Assembly (NCBI RefSeq): GCF_004339725.1
Contig: NZ_SMGK01000004.1
Span: 1-64,000 of the forward strand
Reading direction: 5' to 3'
Origin: Acidipila rosea
Lineage (GTDB): Bacteria > Acidobacteriota > Terriglobia > Terriglobales > Acidobacteriaceae
DNA length: 64,000 nt
Part shown: piece by piece, positions 45,595 to 54,747 of the stretch
How positions within the stretch are numbered: the stretch's first letter is position 1
Layout: every line of letters starts with the position of its first letter
Made by a program: the position numbers and the translations under genes
The notes under the pieces: generated by a model
What the model saw: only the letters and a program-made list of their open reading frames with translations
Told to the model about the DNA's origin: nothing
Databases searched by the model: none

Positions 45595-46836
45595 TTATTG
45601 CAGCAGCACAGGCATCGCAGTTGCGGTGATGTTCTGCTGGTTAGATATGTCCCGCTGGTTGCCTTTGAGATCTGTCATGGTGCTCATGCCCATGGTGCTG
45701 GCGCTGACGTCTGTTTGCGGATTCCAGACAATCCATGCAGGAGTGCCATTGCGCGATATCTGGCAGCGCCAGGTGGATTCTGCATCGGGGCTACAGCCGT
45801 TGATGTTTGCGCCTGAGAGCCATTGCTCTACCTGCTGCAGTGCGTACGCGGCTGCGGTGGGCTGATAGTTGCTGTCGGTGAACTGGATGGCGCTGGGCCG
45901 ATTGTTATCCCATGCGTACCAGAAGACGCGGTCGATGTTGGCCGAGGCATTGAGGATGAGAGAACGCGCAACAATGGCTGCCTGATCGTCGCCGGTTGCG
46001 AAGCTGGCCGGCGAGGACCAGGCGTCGGCGGTATTCCAGATGGGCCTGCTCGCGATGTTATAGGTGGTCATGATGTTGCGAACGGACTGGACGAGGCCGA
46101 TGACAGACTCAGGTGCATCCGGCGTGGGCGTGAGCGGATAACCGATGATGTCGACGTAGGATCCGCCGCCTGACTGCAGGAACTGTTCGAGGAAGTTCTG
46201 GTCGCCGCCCGGCGATACTACTTTTGCAGCGGGGTCGGTGGCCTTGATCGTCTGGTAGGCGTCGGCGCTGAGCGCAGCCAGTTGCTGCACGGTGCCGCTC
46301 CAGCAGGTTGCGGAGGATGGATCGCCCCAAAGCTCATAGGCGGCGATGCGGCCTTTGTAGCGAGACACGACGGCTTGAATGTAATCGTCCCAATCAGACA
46401 TGCTGCCCGGAGCGGCGGTTGCGCCTGCCCCGTAGGTCGAGGGAAGCCCGGGATTGCTTGAGGCCCACGACGGAGTCATGCCGAGGGTGAGCATGAGGCT
46501 GACATGGGCGGTCTGCGCGTTTTCTACCTCCTGGTCGAGCAGAGCCCATTTGAAGACGCCGCGCTGCGGCTCGATCTCCGCCCATGAGACTCCATTGTTC
46601 CAGAGGCGTTGTGAACCGATGGGGATGGAGGGCCAGTGGCTTTGATGAAGGATGTCCATGCCGAAGAACTGCGGCTGAATGGTTCCCGCAGAGGTGGCGG
46701 CGAGCGCGGCCGAGGCGCTGGTCAGGCCTGAGGTAGAGACAGCGCACCCGAGCGGAAAGAAGAAGAGCAGGCAGAGAAAGAGCAGCAGGAGAGCGCCGCC
46801 GAGTTGCTCGAGATGCGGCTTGGAGTTGGGTTGCAT
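45595..46836 (-). CDS. Lipoprotein with a clan-A glycosidase-like barrel lacking catalytic residues
   Basis: 413 residues. A signal peptide with lipobox FPLGC (Cys31) precedes a TIM barrel (about 55-330) that resembles GH39/GH5-type enzymes: RLWNNGVSWAEIEP, LMLTLGMTPSWASSNP, YELWGDPSS and RPIWNTADAW. In active relatives the acid/base is in WNEPN and the nucleophile in WxTE. Here the first reads W170-G-D172-P and the second N-T-A270-D, so both glutamates are replaced. A C-terminal beta domain (about 340-413) follows. It may bind glycans rather than cleave them. Loss of activity is inferred from alignment by eye. Confidence 0.7.
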   Translation of the reverse strand: MQPNSKPHLEQLGGALLLLFLCLLFFFPLGCAVSTSGLTSASAALAATSAGTIQPQFFGMDILHQSHWPSIPIGSQRLWNNGVSWAEIEPQRGVFKWALLDQEVENAQTAHVSLMLTLGMTPSWASSNPGLPSTYGAGATAAPGSMSDWDDYIQAVVSRYKGRIAAYELWGDPSSATCWSGTVQQLAALSADAYQTIKATDPAAKVVSPGGDQNFLEQFLQSGGGSYVDIIGYPLTPTPDAPESVIGLVQSVRNIMTTYNIASRPIWNTADAWSSPASFATGDDQAAIVARSLILNASANIDRVFWYAWDNNRPSAIQFTDSNYQPTAAAYALQQVEQWLSGANINGCSPDAESTWRCQISRNGTPAWIVWNPQTDVSASTMGMSTMTDLKGNQRDISNQQNITATAMPVLLQ

Positions 46837-46932
46837 GGTGTCGTCCTCATCCGCATCATGCGGCGAAGATAAAGGGTTTTCTAACGTGGAAGTGAGGCAG
46901 GCGAGGAGGTTGGTTTCAGAAGGGAATTGCGT

Positions 46933-46947
46933 TTCCCGATTCGGGAA
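46933..46947. promoter_or_regulatory. Perfect 7-bp dyad between divergent genes
   Basis: TTCCCGA-T-TCGGGAA lies between the glycosidase-like lipoprotein gene (start 46836) and the prolyl oligopeptidase gene (start 47074), 97 and 127 bases from them. It could be a shared operator; the binding protein is unknown. Confidence 0.35.
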
Positions 46948-47073
46948 GGGCAGAAATTTCTATCGAGCGGAAATGTCCTCTAGCGCGAAGAGAGGAAAAG
47001 GGCGTTTCCGCCTCCGGTATTCGAGGGAATGGGCTAGGATGGAGTTCAACTTTTGAATCGGGAGAATGACCGG

Positions 47074-49230
47074 GTGAGCGAATTGTCGTGGTGGAGAGGG
47101 TTGCGGCCGGTGGCTGGAGTGCTGGTGCTGGTGTTGGCTGGTTGTTCGCATGGCACACAGGCGGGCGGCAAGGCTACGGTGATTCACGGGAAGAACGGTA
47201 TAACGCTGCCGCCTCCGCCAGCGGCGGCGATTGTGCCGGTAACGGACGATTATCACGGAGAAAAGGTGGTCGATAACTACCGGTGGCTGGAGGATGGCAA
47301 CTCGCCCCAGACGCGGGCGTGGATTGACGCGCAGATGAAGTACACGGACGACTACCTGCGGCAGGTAAAGAACAGGCCGGAGATCGCCGCTTCGCTCAAG
47401 AAGTTGCTCGATGTGGATTCCTATGGGACGCCGATGGAGCGGAGCGGCCGCTACTTCTTCATGAAGCGGCTCGCCGGGCAGAACCAGGCCTCGCTCTACA
47501 TGCGCACGAAGTGGAATGGCGAGGACAAGCTGCTGCTGGACGTGACGAAGCTGAGCAAGGACCAGAACACATCGGTGACGATCGAGAGCATAGCGAGCAG
47601 CGGCAAGTTGATCGCTTATGGCGAGCGTTCGGGAGGCGCGGACGAGCAATCGATCCATGTGCTCGACGTGGCGACGGAGAAGGATCTGCCCGATGTGCTG
47701 CCGCCTGCGCGGTACGATGTGGCTTTCGATCATGAGGCGAAGGGGTTCTACTACTCGCGCTTTACCCACGAGGGAACGAACGTCTACTACCACAGGCTGG
47801 GTACACCGGTAGACAAGGACGCATTTGTCTTTGGGAAGACATTCAACGGCCAGGCGCTGGGCGAACTGGACCTGATGAGCGTGAGCGTCACGGAGAACGG
47901 GCACTACCTGGTCGTGAGCGTCAGCCATGGGGTACCTGCGACGCGTGACGGCATCCTGGTGAAGGATCTGCGCAAGCCTGATGCGCCGTTTGTACCGGTG
48001 ATTTATGGCATCGAAGCGCATGCGCAGCTGGCGACGATGGGAGACAGGTTTTTCCTGCTGACGAACTATGAAGCGCCGAACAGCCGCGTGGTGGAAGTGA
48101 CTCCGGGTGAGGCGCCTGATGCGTGGAAGACGGTTGTGCCTGCGGGCGGCGAGGTAATCGACCAGTTCAGTATCGTGGGCGGCCAGATGTTTCTCAGACG
48201 GCTGCACGACGTGAAGACGGAGACGACGAGCTATTCGCTCGATGGCAAGCAGACAGGCTCGATCGATTATCCGGGGATTGGCGCGGGCACGGGGCTGTCG
48301 GGGCGGTCGACGGGCAAGGAGGGCTTCTACAGCTTCCAGTCGTTTACACAACCGCCGACGATCTATCACTACGAAACGGGGCCGCACAAGTCTGCCGTGT
48401 TTGCTGCGTCGAAGGCGCCGTTCGACAGCTCTCAGTATGAAATTCACCAGGTCTTCTACCACTCGAAAGATGGGACCCGGGTGCCGATGTTTATCGCTGG
48501 AAAGAAGGGGCTGAAGCAGGATGGCAGCGCACGCCTGCTGCTGACAGCCTATGGCGGCTTCGATGTGGACATGCTGCCGACGTGGAGCACCTCCTTCGCC
48601 TGGTGGATGGAGCAGGGTGGATTTGTGGCGCTGCCAAATCTACGCGGCGGCGAGGAGTATGGCGAAGCGTGGCACAAGGCTGCCATGTTTGAGAAGAAGC
48701 AGAATGTGTTCGACGACTTTTTCGCGGCAGCGCACTACCTGATCGATAACCACTACACGACGTCAGAACGGCTCGCGATCGCCGGTGCGTCGAATGGAGG
48801 CCTGCTGATGGGCGCGGCGATGACGCAGCACCCGGAGCTCTTCGGAGCTATCTGGTGCGGCTATCCATTGCTGGACATGCTGCGGTATCAGAACTTCCTT
48901 TTCGGGCGACTGTGGACCACGGAATATGGCAGCTCGGAGAATCCGCAGCAGTTCGACTATCTCAGCCGCTATTCGCCGTATCAGAACGTGAAGCCCGGGA
49001 CGAAGTTTCCGGCGATCATGTTCTTCTCAGGCGACAGCGACACCCGGGTCGCCCCGCTGCATGCGCGCAAGATGACGGCGCTGGTGCAGGCAGAGAATGG
49101 CGGCGACCGGCCGATCCTGCTGCACTACACCACGACGGGAGGTCATAGCGCGGGTGTTTCCCTGCAGCAGTCGATTGCGGACAGTAGTGACGAGCTGGCC
49201 TTCCTGTGGAACGAGACGAGCGTGCAATAG
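47074..49230 (+). CDS. Exported prolyl oligopeptidase (S9A)
   Basis: 718 residues from the GTG at 47074, which has GGGAGA about ten bases upstream; the frame is open to TTG 47053. A lipoprotein-type signal (VLVLVLAGC) suggests membrane anchoring. The beta-propeller (about 60-430) precedes the alpha/beta hydrolase domain. The triad is visible: Ser in GASNGGLLMGA, Asp in SGDSDTRV and His in TTGGHSAG. It cuts short peptides after proline. A prolyl peptidase anchored or exported this way suggests use of external peptides. Confidence 0.94.
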   Translation: MSELSWWRGLRPVAGVLVLVLAGCSHGTQAGGKATVIHGKNGITLPPPPAAAIVPVTDDYHGEKVVDNYRWLEDGNSPQTRAWIDAQMKYTDDYLRQVKNRPEIAASLKKLLDVDSYGTPMERSGRYFFMKRLAGQNQASLYMRTKWNGEDKLLLDVTKLSKDQNTSVTIESIASSGKLIAYGERSGGADEQSIHVLDVATEKDLPDVLPPARYDVAFDHEAKGFYYSRFTHEGTNVYYHRLGTPVDKDAFVFGKTFNGQALGELDLMSVSVTENGHYLVVSVSHGVPATRDGILVKDLRKPDAPFVPVIYGIEAHAQLATMGDRFFLLTNYEAPNSRVVEVTPGEAPDAWKTVVPAGGEVIDQFSIVGGQMFLRRLHDVKTETTSYSLDGKQTGSIDYPGIGAGTGLSGRSTGKEGFYSFQSFTQPPTIYHYETGPHKSAVFAASKAPFDSSQYEIHQVFYHSKDGTRVPMFIAGKKGLKQDGSARLLLTAYGGFDVDMLPTWSTSFAWWMEQGGFVALPNLRGGEEYGEAWHKAAMFEKKQNVFDDFFAAAHYLIDNHYTTSERLAIAGASNGGLLMGAAMTQHPELFGAIWCGYPLLDMLRYQNFLFGRLWTTEYGSSENPQQFDYLSRYSPYQNVKPGTKFPAIMFFSGDSDTRVAPLHARKMTALVQAENGGDRPILLHYTTTGGHSAGVSLQQSIADSSDELAFLWNETSVQ

Positions 49231-49243
49231 GTCGAGGGGTGCG

Positions 49244-50836
49244 TCAGGTTCTATGCGGTGCTGCTACTCCCCGCGAGTGCAGCGATGCGGGCGTACCCTC
49301 TGCTTCACTCTCCGCGTGCCATAGGGAGACGCAGTTGCGTCCGCGGCGCTTTGCGTCGTAGAGGGCGCGGTCAGCGGCATCGATCAGGAGTTCGGGCTTC
49401 ATGACGATGCCGGGCTGACTGGAGGCGACACCGATGCTGATGGTAAGCCGCTGATGGAAGTGCGAGGCGCGGTTGACGATGGCGGCCTGGGCAGTGGCGC
49501 AGCGCAGGCGTTCGGCGACCGCAGCCGCGTCCTCGCTGGAGGTCTCGGGCAGCATGAGGATGAACTCCTCGCCGCCAAAGCGGGCCAGCAAATCGGCTGC
49601 TCCGCGCAGCTCTTCGCGCAGGACATTGGCGACCCGGACCAGGCAGGCATCGCCGTAGCTATGCCCATGGAGATCGTTGACGCTCTTGAAGTAGTCAACG
49701 TCGATCATCAGGATAGCGAGAGGTGCGCGTCGGCGGGTGGCTCGCTTCCACTCCGCATCGAGCGCAGTGGTGAAGTGACGGCGGTTGGAGATGCCGGTGA
49801 GGGGATCGAGCCAGGAGAGACGTTCGAGGACCAGGTTAGTTTCTTTGAGTTTTTCCTCCTGCCTGAGCAACTGACGCTGGCTCAGCAGGTAGTTAAGTTG
49901 GATAAGTCCGGAGTGAAGCCCCTGGATCAAGAGCAGCAGAAGCATGGCGGCGAGGGCGATGGCCGGGTGCCGGGGCACAAGCATGGCGGCAAGGGCGAAG
50001 ACACCCAAAGTGATGAGAAGCGGGCAGAGACTCTCTATCAGAAGAAATATTTTTCTTCTGATCCTGTGGCGTTTCGCAGCTTCCGGCGGTTCGTCGAAGG
50101 GTAAGGTCAGCGCCCGCCAGCCGGCGAAAAGGAACGGCACACTCCAGAGCAGATCGAGCGGGGTGCCTGCCCGCAGATTCCAGCGGAGTGTCGCATAGTC
50201 CATGCCAAGCTCGATCGGCAGGTAGAGCCACAGCACGCCACAGAGCATTCGCACGCGCCGCCGCTCTTCAGCGGTGGACCAGGTGACGAGGCGCAGGGTG
50301 GCGGCGATGGCGAGAAAGCCGCACTCGACCGCATAGAGGATCTCCATCGAAGCCTTTTGTGATGGGAGCGGCGTACGGAAGAGCAGGACGAAGGTGAGGC
50401 CAGCGGCGAGAAGCGACTGCAGCAGGTTGAGCGAGAAAAGGCTGGCGATGGACTCCGTCTCGGCGGTGCTGGAGATGGCCAGCAGCAGGGGGAAGGCCGC
50501 GAGGATGTAGAAGAATTCCGATGGGTCAGCGGTAAGATTGCTGGCTGCAGGTGAGCGGCTGACGAGGACTTCAACAATTTGACCGGAAGCCCAGAGAGCC
50601 AGAGCAAGGCTGAGCCATAGCCAGGAGGGTCGCTCGCGGGCTGATACCTTGCTCATGCGCCACAGGCCACAGAGTGCGACCACCAGGGGAAGCGCAGCGG
50701 TGAGCAGCCGCGAAACGGGGACCGGCTGCCACCCCGGAGCGAAAAGCAACGCGTGGAGAGCCGTCAACCCGAGGAGCGCACCCATCAGCAGCCGCTGTAT
50801 CAGGGTAAATTGGCGCAGTTTGGCCTCAATGCTCAT
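49244..50836 (-). CDS. Membrane diguanylate cyclase (GGDEF)
   Basis: 530 residues from the ATG at 50836; the frame is open to GTG 50872. About eight to ten membrane segments (roughly 10-300) precede a coiled coil and a GGDEF domain (about 345-515). The active-site motif GGEEF is at 421-425 (RFGGEEFILMLPE), so c-di-GMP synthesis is expected. The product-inhibition RxxD motif is absent: at its position the sequence is GAAD. The membrane part may be a sensor for an unknown signal. It ends 14 bases from the prolyl oligopeptidase gene. Confidence 0.93.
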   Translation of the reverse strand: MSIEAKLRQFTLIQRLLMGALLGLTALHALLFAPGWQPVPVSRLLTAALPLVVALCGLWRMSKVSARERPSWLWLSLALALWASGQIVEVLVSRSPAASNLTADPSEFFYILAAFPLLLAISSTAETESIASLFSLNLLQSLLAAGLTFVLLFRTPLPSQKASMEILYAVECGFLAIAATLRLVTWSTAEERRRVRMLCGVLWLYLPIELGMDYATLRWNLRAGTPLDLLWSVPFLFAGWRALTLPFDEPPEAAKRHRIRRKIFLLIESLCPLLITLGVFALAAMLVPRHPAIALAAMLLLLLIQGLHSGLIQLNYLLSQRQLLRQEEKLKETNLVLERLSWLDPLTGISNRRHFTTALDAEWKRATRRRAPLAILMIDVDYFKSVNDLHGHSYGDACLVRVANVLREELRGAADLLARFGGEEFILMLPETSSEDAAAVAERLRCATAQAAIVNRASHFHQRLTISIGVASSQPGIVMKPELLIDAADRALYDAKRRGRNCVSLWHAESEAEGTPASLHSRGVAAPHRT

Positions 50837-50935
50837 AAAGAGACAAAAATCGTCCAGCTCGTGGATCACCAAAAAAAATTAAGAAAGATTAGTTATTTCT
50901 ATCTTCGCCGAGCGCCGAGCTTTTGAAAAGAGGAA

Positions 50936-50961
50936 GGGCGGCGAGGGGATGCTCGCCGCCC
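50936..50961. terminator. Hairpin terminator after the SDR gene
   Basis: GGGCGGCGAG (50936-50945) and CTCGCCGCCC (50952-50961) form a perfect 10-bp stem with a 6-base loop. Read on the minus strand it is followed by TTCCTCTTTTC. It ends the SDR/dehydrogenase operon. Confidence 0.7.
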
Positions 50962-50985
50962 AATAAAAAGTAATCACCGGGGGTG

Positions 50986-51780
50986 TCAGGAGCGCTTGGA
51001 GACAGTGGCGCGGAGAGCTCCGGTAGAGATGCCGCCGTCGATGAGCAGGGTTTGACCGGTGACGTAGCGGCTGGCTTCAGAGGCAAGAAAGACAACCGCG
51101 CCGTCTAGGTCGTTGGGTGCGCCGGGACGCCGGACAGGGATGCGCTCGACGAGGTAGTCCACCCAGCCTGCATCTTCGTAGAGGACCTTGTTCTGCTCAG
51201 TGCGGAACCAGCCGGGGGCGAGGCAGTTGACGGTAACGCCCTGGCCGCCCCAGTCGGCAGCCAGGCTCATAGTGAGCTGACGGATGCCGCCACGGCTGGC
51301 GGTATAAGGGGCTAGCCCTGCATAGCCCATGACACTTGTGACGGAGCCGATATTGATGATGCGGCCATAGCCATGCGGCAGCATCTGCCGGGCGATGGCC
51401 TGGGCCACAAAAAAGCTGCCGCGCAGGTTGGTGTCGAGAACGAGGTTCCAATCGTCCCAGGTGATGTCGAGCGCGGGCTTGCGGACGTTGCAGCCCGCAT
51501 TGTTGACGAGGATGTGCAGCTGCTCATACGCGGCAGAGGCCTGCTCGGCCATGCGCTGGATGCTGTCATGATCGCGGACGTCGAGGGCGAGGGGAACAGC
51601 GCGGCGGCCGAGCGCCTCGATCTCCTTAACAAAAGGGGTGAGGGCGTTGGCGTCGCGGCTGGTGAGGACAAGATCCGCCCCGGCGCGCGCGAGCGCCCGT
51701 GCAAAGTATTGGCCGAGGCCGCGGCTGGCGCCGGTGACGACAGCTACCTGGCCGGTGAGGTCGAAGAAGTTTTCGCTCAT
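50986..51780 (-). CDS. SDR-family oxidoreductase, gluconate 5-dehydrogenase-like
   Basis: 264 residues, a classical short-chain dehydrogenase. Nucleotide-binding TGASRGLGQYFA (16-27), NNAG (93-96), Ser146 and Tyr159 are in place. The usual YxxxK lysine is Arg163 (YTASRGG), an uncommon change. The sequence is closest by eye to gluconate 5-dehydrogenase/KduD-type enzymes that act on keto-sugar acids. Its start overlaps the stop of the zinc dehydrogenase gene by ATGA, so both are one operon, comparable to the idnO-idnD pair. Confidence 0.9.
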   Translation of the reverse strand: MSENFFDLTGQVAVVTGASRGLGQYFARALARAGADLVLTSRDANALTPFVKEIEALGRRAVPLALDVRDHDSIQRMAEQASAAYEQLHILVNNAGCNVRKPALDITWDDWNLVLDTNLRGSFFVAQAIARQMLPHGYGRIINIGSVTSVMGYAGLAPYTASRGGIRQLTMSLAADWGGQGVTVNCLAPGWFRTEQNKVLYEDAGWVDYLVERIPVRRPGAPNDLDGAVVFLASEASRYVTGQTLLIDGGISTGALRATVSKRS

Positions 51781-52826
51781 TGGGCCACCGCCGTTTCCGG
51801 CTCAGGCGAGAGGACGACTTTGATGAGATTGGGCTCGCCGGAATGGAGGCGGGCGAACCAGCTGGGGCCGTCTTCAAGAGGTGCGACGGCGGTGATGAGA
51901 GGCTGGACCTGAATCTTGCCCTCGGCGACGAGGCGGATGGCTTCAGGGTATTCGCCAGAGGAAGCGGCGGTGCCCTGAAGGCGAATCTGGCGGCTGACAA
52001 CGAGCTGCAGGGGCAGCGTGATCTCAGGGGTGATGTTGCCGATGAGGGTGACGGTGCCGCCCTTTCTTACGCATTGAAGGGCAGTATTGATGGTTTCAGA
52101 GCGGCCCACGGCCTCAAACACTACATCGACACCGTGATCGCCGGTCTGGCTGGCGACGGCGGCAACGACTTCAGAGGCCAGGAAGGTTTCGTCAGCGCCG
52201 GCATCGGCGGCCATCTTGAGCCGGGACGGGTCAACGTCGGTGATGAGCACGCGGCTGCATCCTGCGGCCCGGGCTGCCTGCAGAGTGAGCAGGCCGATCA
52301 TTCCGGCGCCGATGACCAGCGCGGTCTCTCCGCCCTTAAGGTCGGAGACGCGCACGGCGTGGAGCGCCACTGAGACTGCCTCAAGCATTGCGGCCTGGGC
52401 AAAGGGCAACGTGTCCGGCAGGCGGTAGACGATGCGCTCAGGGACGGTCACAAATTCGGCAAACGCGCCGTTGCGGCGGTAGTCTCCACAGGAGACGCCG
52501 ACAACCTGCCGCTGGTCGCAGAGGTTGACGTCACCACGGAGGCAGTAGGCGCAGCGGCCACAGTAGACGGTTGAGTCAAAGGTGACGCGGTCACCGACGG
52601 CGAATTGCGTCACCGCTGAGCCTACGGCAGCTACAGTGCCAGCGGCCTCATGGCCCATGACGAGCGGTGGAATCCGCCGCCCGGACGAGCCGTCATAGCC
52701 GTGGACGTCGCTGCCGCAGATGCCGCAGGCAGCGACGCGGACGAGGACTTCGTCGGCTGCGATGGCGGGCGTGGGCAGATCGGTGATGGTGAGGTTGTTG
52801 TACTCGGTGAGAAGCAACGCCTTCAT
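51777..52826 (-). CDS. Zinc-dependent medium-chain dehydrogenase (idonate/sorbitol dehydrogenase-like)
   Basis: About 349 residues from the ATG at 52826 (MKALLLTEY); the frame is open to 52901. Catalytic zinc ligands are in GICGSDVHGYD and GHEAAG, the structural zinc loop is CGRCAYCLRGDVNLC, and the NAD-binding site is GAGMIGLL. It oxidises polyols or sugar acids. It is coupled to the SDR gene, and the pair resembles an L-idonate to ketogluconate route. Substrates are not identifiable from the sequence. An upstream GH36-like gene is 31 bases away on the same strand. Confidence 0.93.
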   Translation of the reverse strand: MKALLLTEYNNLTITDLPTPAIAADEVLVRVAACGICGSDVHGYDGSSGRRIPPLVMGHEAAGTVAAVGSAVTQFAVGDRVTFDSTVYCGRCAYCLRGDVNLCDQRQVVGVSCGDYRRNGAFAEFVTVPERIVYRLPDTLPFAQAAMLEAVSVALHAVRVSDLKGGETALVIGAGMIGLLTLQAARAAGCSRVLITDVDPSRLKMAADAGADETFLASEVVAAVASQTGDHGVDVVFEAVGRSETINTALQCVRKGGTVTLIGNITPEITLPLQLVVSRQIRLQGTAASSGEYPEAIRLVAEGKIQVQPLITAVAPLEDGPSWFARLHSGEPNLIKVVLSPEPETAVAQ

Positions 52827-52857
52827 TAGAACTCCTGATTCGTAGAGGGTAACTCTT

Positions 52858-54585
52858 TCAAATAGCGAAAGGCCATGCGCCGCCGCTCTCCAGCCACTCA
52901 TAGCGGAGACTTTCGGTATTCCCGATTCTCCACGACTGTGGAGTGCGGGTGAGGAGCCAGTCCTCTGGACGCGCGGTTGCTCCGGGGCTGGCGACGATGC
53001 GGAAGGCTTCGCGGATAGCCTGTTTCTGCTCCGCGCCAGTGGCGTCAGGGGAGGGGGATACGAGCAGCGCGGTGCCGGTGGTGGCGACGGCTCTCAGCCA
53101 GGACTTGGTGAGGCTCCAGGGAATGTCCTTAGTGAAGGGAACACAGTCGGCGTCAAGGGTGAAGAAGGTGCGATGCTGCGGCAGGCGGAAGGCGAGAGTG
53201 TTGACGCCCATGCGCCGGGTGCGTTCCCAGTTGCGGCCGCTAACGTCGTCGCCGGTGCGCTGCAGTTCAAAGATGCCGGCGCTGAGATGGCCAATAACGT
53301 TGCAGCCGAGGATGATGGTCTGCTCGCCGGCAGCGGTGCGAATCTCCTGGTAGAGCTGGTGGATGATCTCGGCATTGGTCTTCGAGCGATCGTGGAAGCT
53401 CCAGCCGGGGAGCGTCGGCGATGCGCCCATTGTGCTGCCCCACTGGCCGAGGAGGTCAAAGGTGGTGAAGTCGTGCTTGACCAGTTCGTACTTCCACGAG
53501 ACGGCCTGGCGAACTTTTTCAAGCGCCTTGTCTCGAGCCTCGGGGATGGTGGGGTCGTAAGCCCGATTGGAGGCGGCGTCTTCACTGTGAGCTCCAAAGC
53601 GTGCGGAAGGCAGCAGCAGAGTGGTGTCGGTTTCGCCGCGAGCGCGTAGAGGACGCACCCAGAGGCCGGGGCGGACGCTTTTGCTGTGGATCTTCGCGGC
53701 GAGATCGGCCATGTCGGGAAACTTCTGGACGTTCTTCCAGCCCTCATCGGCGATGGTGAAGGGGCGCGGACCTGACTGAGGGGCGAGCTCCGCCATGAGG
53801 CTGGCGTCGCGCAGGATATCTGTTGCGGAGCTGTCTCCGTAGGCGTAGTACCAGTCGTTGCTGCCGTAGACGGCCTGCGGCAGCAGGCGCGGCTGCGGGC
53901 ACATCATGGCGCAGAAGGTCCGCGCATTGGCGAAGGCGGATTCGTCGGGATGTCCCTGGCGCGCGAGGACAGTTGCAGCAGAGAGAGTGCGGCTGCCGAG
54001 GAGGACGCCTTTGCCACCGTTGCGAAGATCGAGCCAGAGGGAGATGCCTTCGGGATCGCACTGCCAGAAGGCGAGTGCGCCTGCGCCTGTCCTGACGCCG
54101 TAGGCGTGGACGCTCCTGCCGTCGAAGGTGAGGAAGTACCAGGGCATGGGGCGCTCGGGAACCATGCCGCGCCAGCCGAGATCTCCATAGCTACGCTCCC
54201 ATGCATCGCCGAGTACGCTCAGGCCTTCAGGCAGGGTGGCTTTCCAGCGGAGATGGATGCGAAGCAGCGGGGAGGTCGCGGTGACGGTAAGAGGCAGCTC
54301 GCCGGGTTTGTCTTCGCAGACGAGAGCGATGCCGTTGCCATGCCACGCATTGCCGGACCTCGTGAGCGGGACCGCGCCGGCCTCTTCGACATACGCCGTC
54401 GCCTGGTCGGGAGAGCGCAGGAGATCGACGAAGGTGCGATCATGGTGGAGAGCGGAGACCCCAGGGCTCTGGCTTGCCGGGGTTTGCGAATCAGCCGCAA
54501 GGGTTACGCCGGCGCAGGCGGCAAGGCCGATGCCGCGCAGTACAGAGCGGCGGGTGGGCAGGATGCGAGAGTTCGCTTCGTCCAA
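52858..54585 (-). CDS. Tat-exported GH36-like (clan GH-D) glycosidase
   Basis: 575 residues from the TTG at 54585, preceded by GGAGG four bases upstream; the longer frame to 54729 lacks support and overlaps the aldo/keto reductase region. A twin-arginine signal (RRSVLRGIGLAACAGVTLA) lies within the first 35 residues. After a beta-sandwich the TIM barrel shows the nucleophile candidate Asp372 in VKHDFTTFD (GH36 uses KWD) and the acid candidate in GDD (446-447). Alpha-galactosidase activity is the usual for this clan, though members have other specificities. It heads the operon with the zinc dehydrogenase and SDR. Confidence 0.75.
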   Translation of the reverse strand: MDEANSRILPTRRSVLRGIGLAACAGVTLAADSQTPASQSPGVSALHHDRTFVDLLRSPDQATAYVEEAGAVPLTRSGNAWHGNGIALVCEDKPGELPLTVTATSPLLRIHLRWKATLPEGLSVLGDAWERSYGDLGWRGMVPERPMPWYFLTFDGRSVHAYGVRTGAGALAFWQCDPEGISLWLDLRNGGKGVLLGSRTLSAATVLARQGHPDESAFANARTFCAMMCPQPRLLPQAVYGSNDWYYAYGDSSATDILRDASLMAELAPQSGPRPFTIADEGWKNVQKFPDMADLAAKIHSKSVRPGLWVRPLRARGETDTTLLLPSARFGAHSEDAASNRAYDPTIPEARDKALEKVRQAVSWKYELVKHDFTTFDLLGQWGSTMGASPTLPGWSFHDRSKTNAEIIHQLYQEIRTAAGEQTIILGCNVIGHLSAGIFELQRTGDDVSGRNWERTRRMGVNTLAFRLPQHRTFFTLDADCVPFTKDIPWSLTKSWLRAVATTGTALLVSPSPDATGAEQKQAIREAFRIVASPGATARPEDWLLTRTPQSWRIGNTESLRYEWLESGGAWPFAI

Positions 54586-54747
54586 GATTCCTCCAAAAGC
54601 AGCCCGTCCATCGTACAAAAATGTGAAGTGCAAGGTGCGGATGCATGGGCATGCGCTTGCTTTGCAGCGACACGTCTCATGTTCTCGCGAAGGAGGAGAC
54701 AGTGCGCGAGGGAGTAATCTTTGATACAACAGCTTGCAGGAGCAGAT

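Noticed and set aside
46960-48462. 500-residue open frame on the minus strand
   Set aside because: It is antisense to the prolyl oligopeptidase gene and Arg-rich, with no domain or ribosome site; long spurious frames are expected at this GC content.
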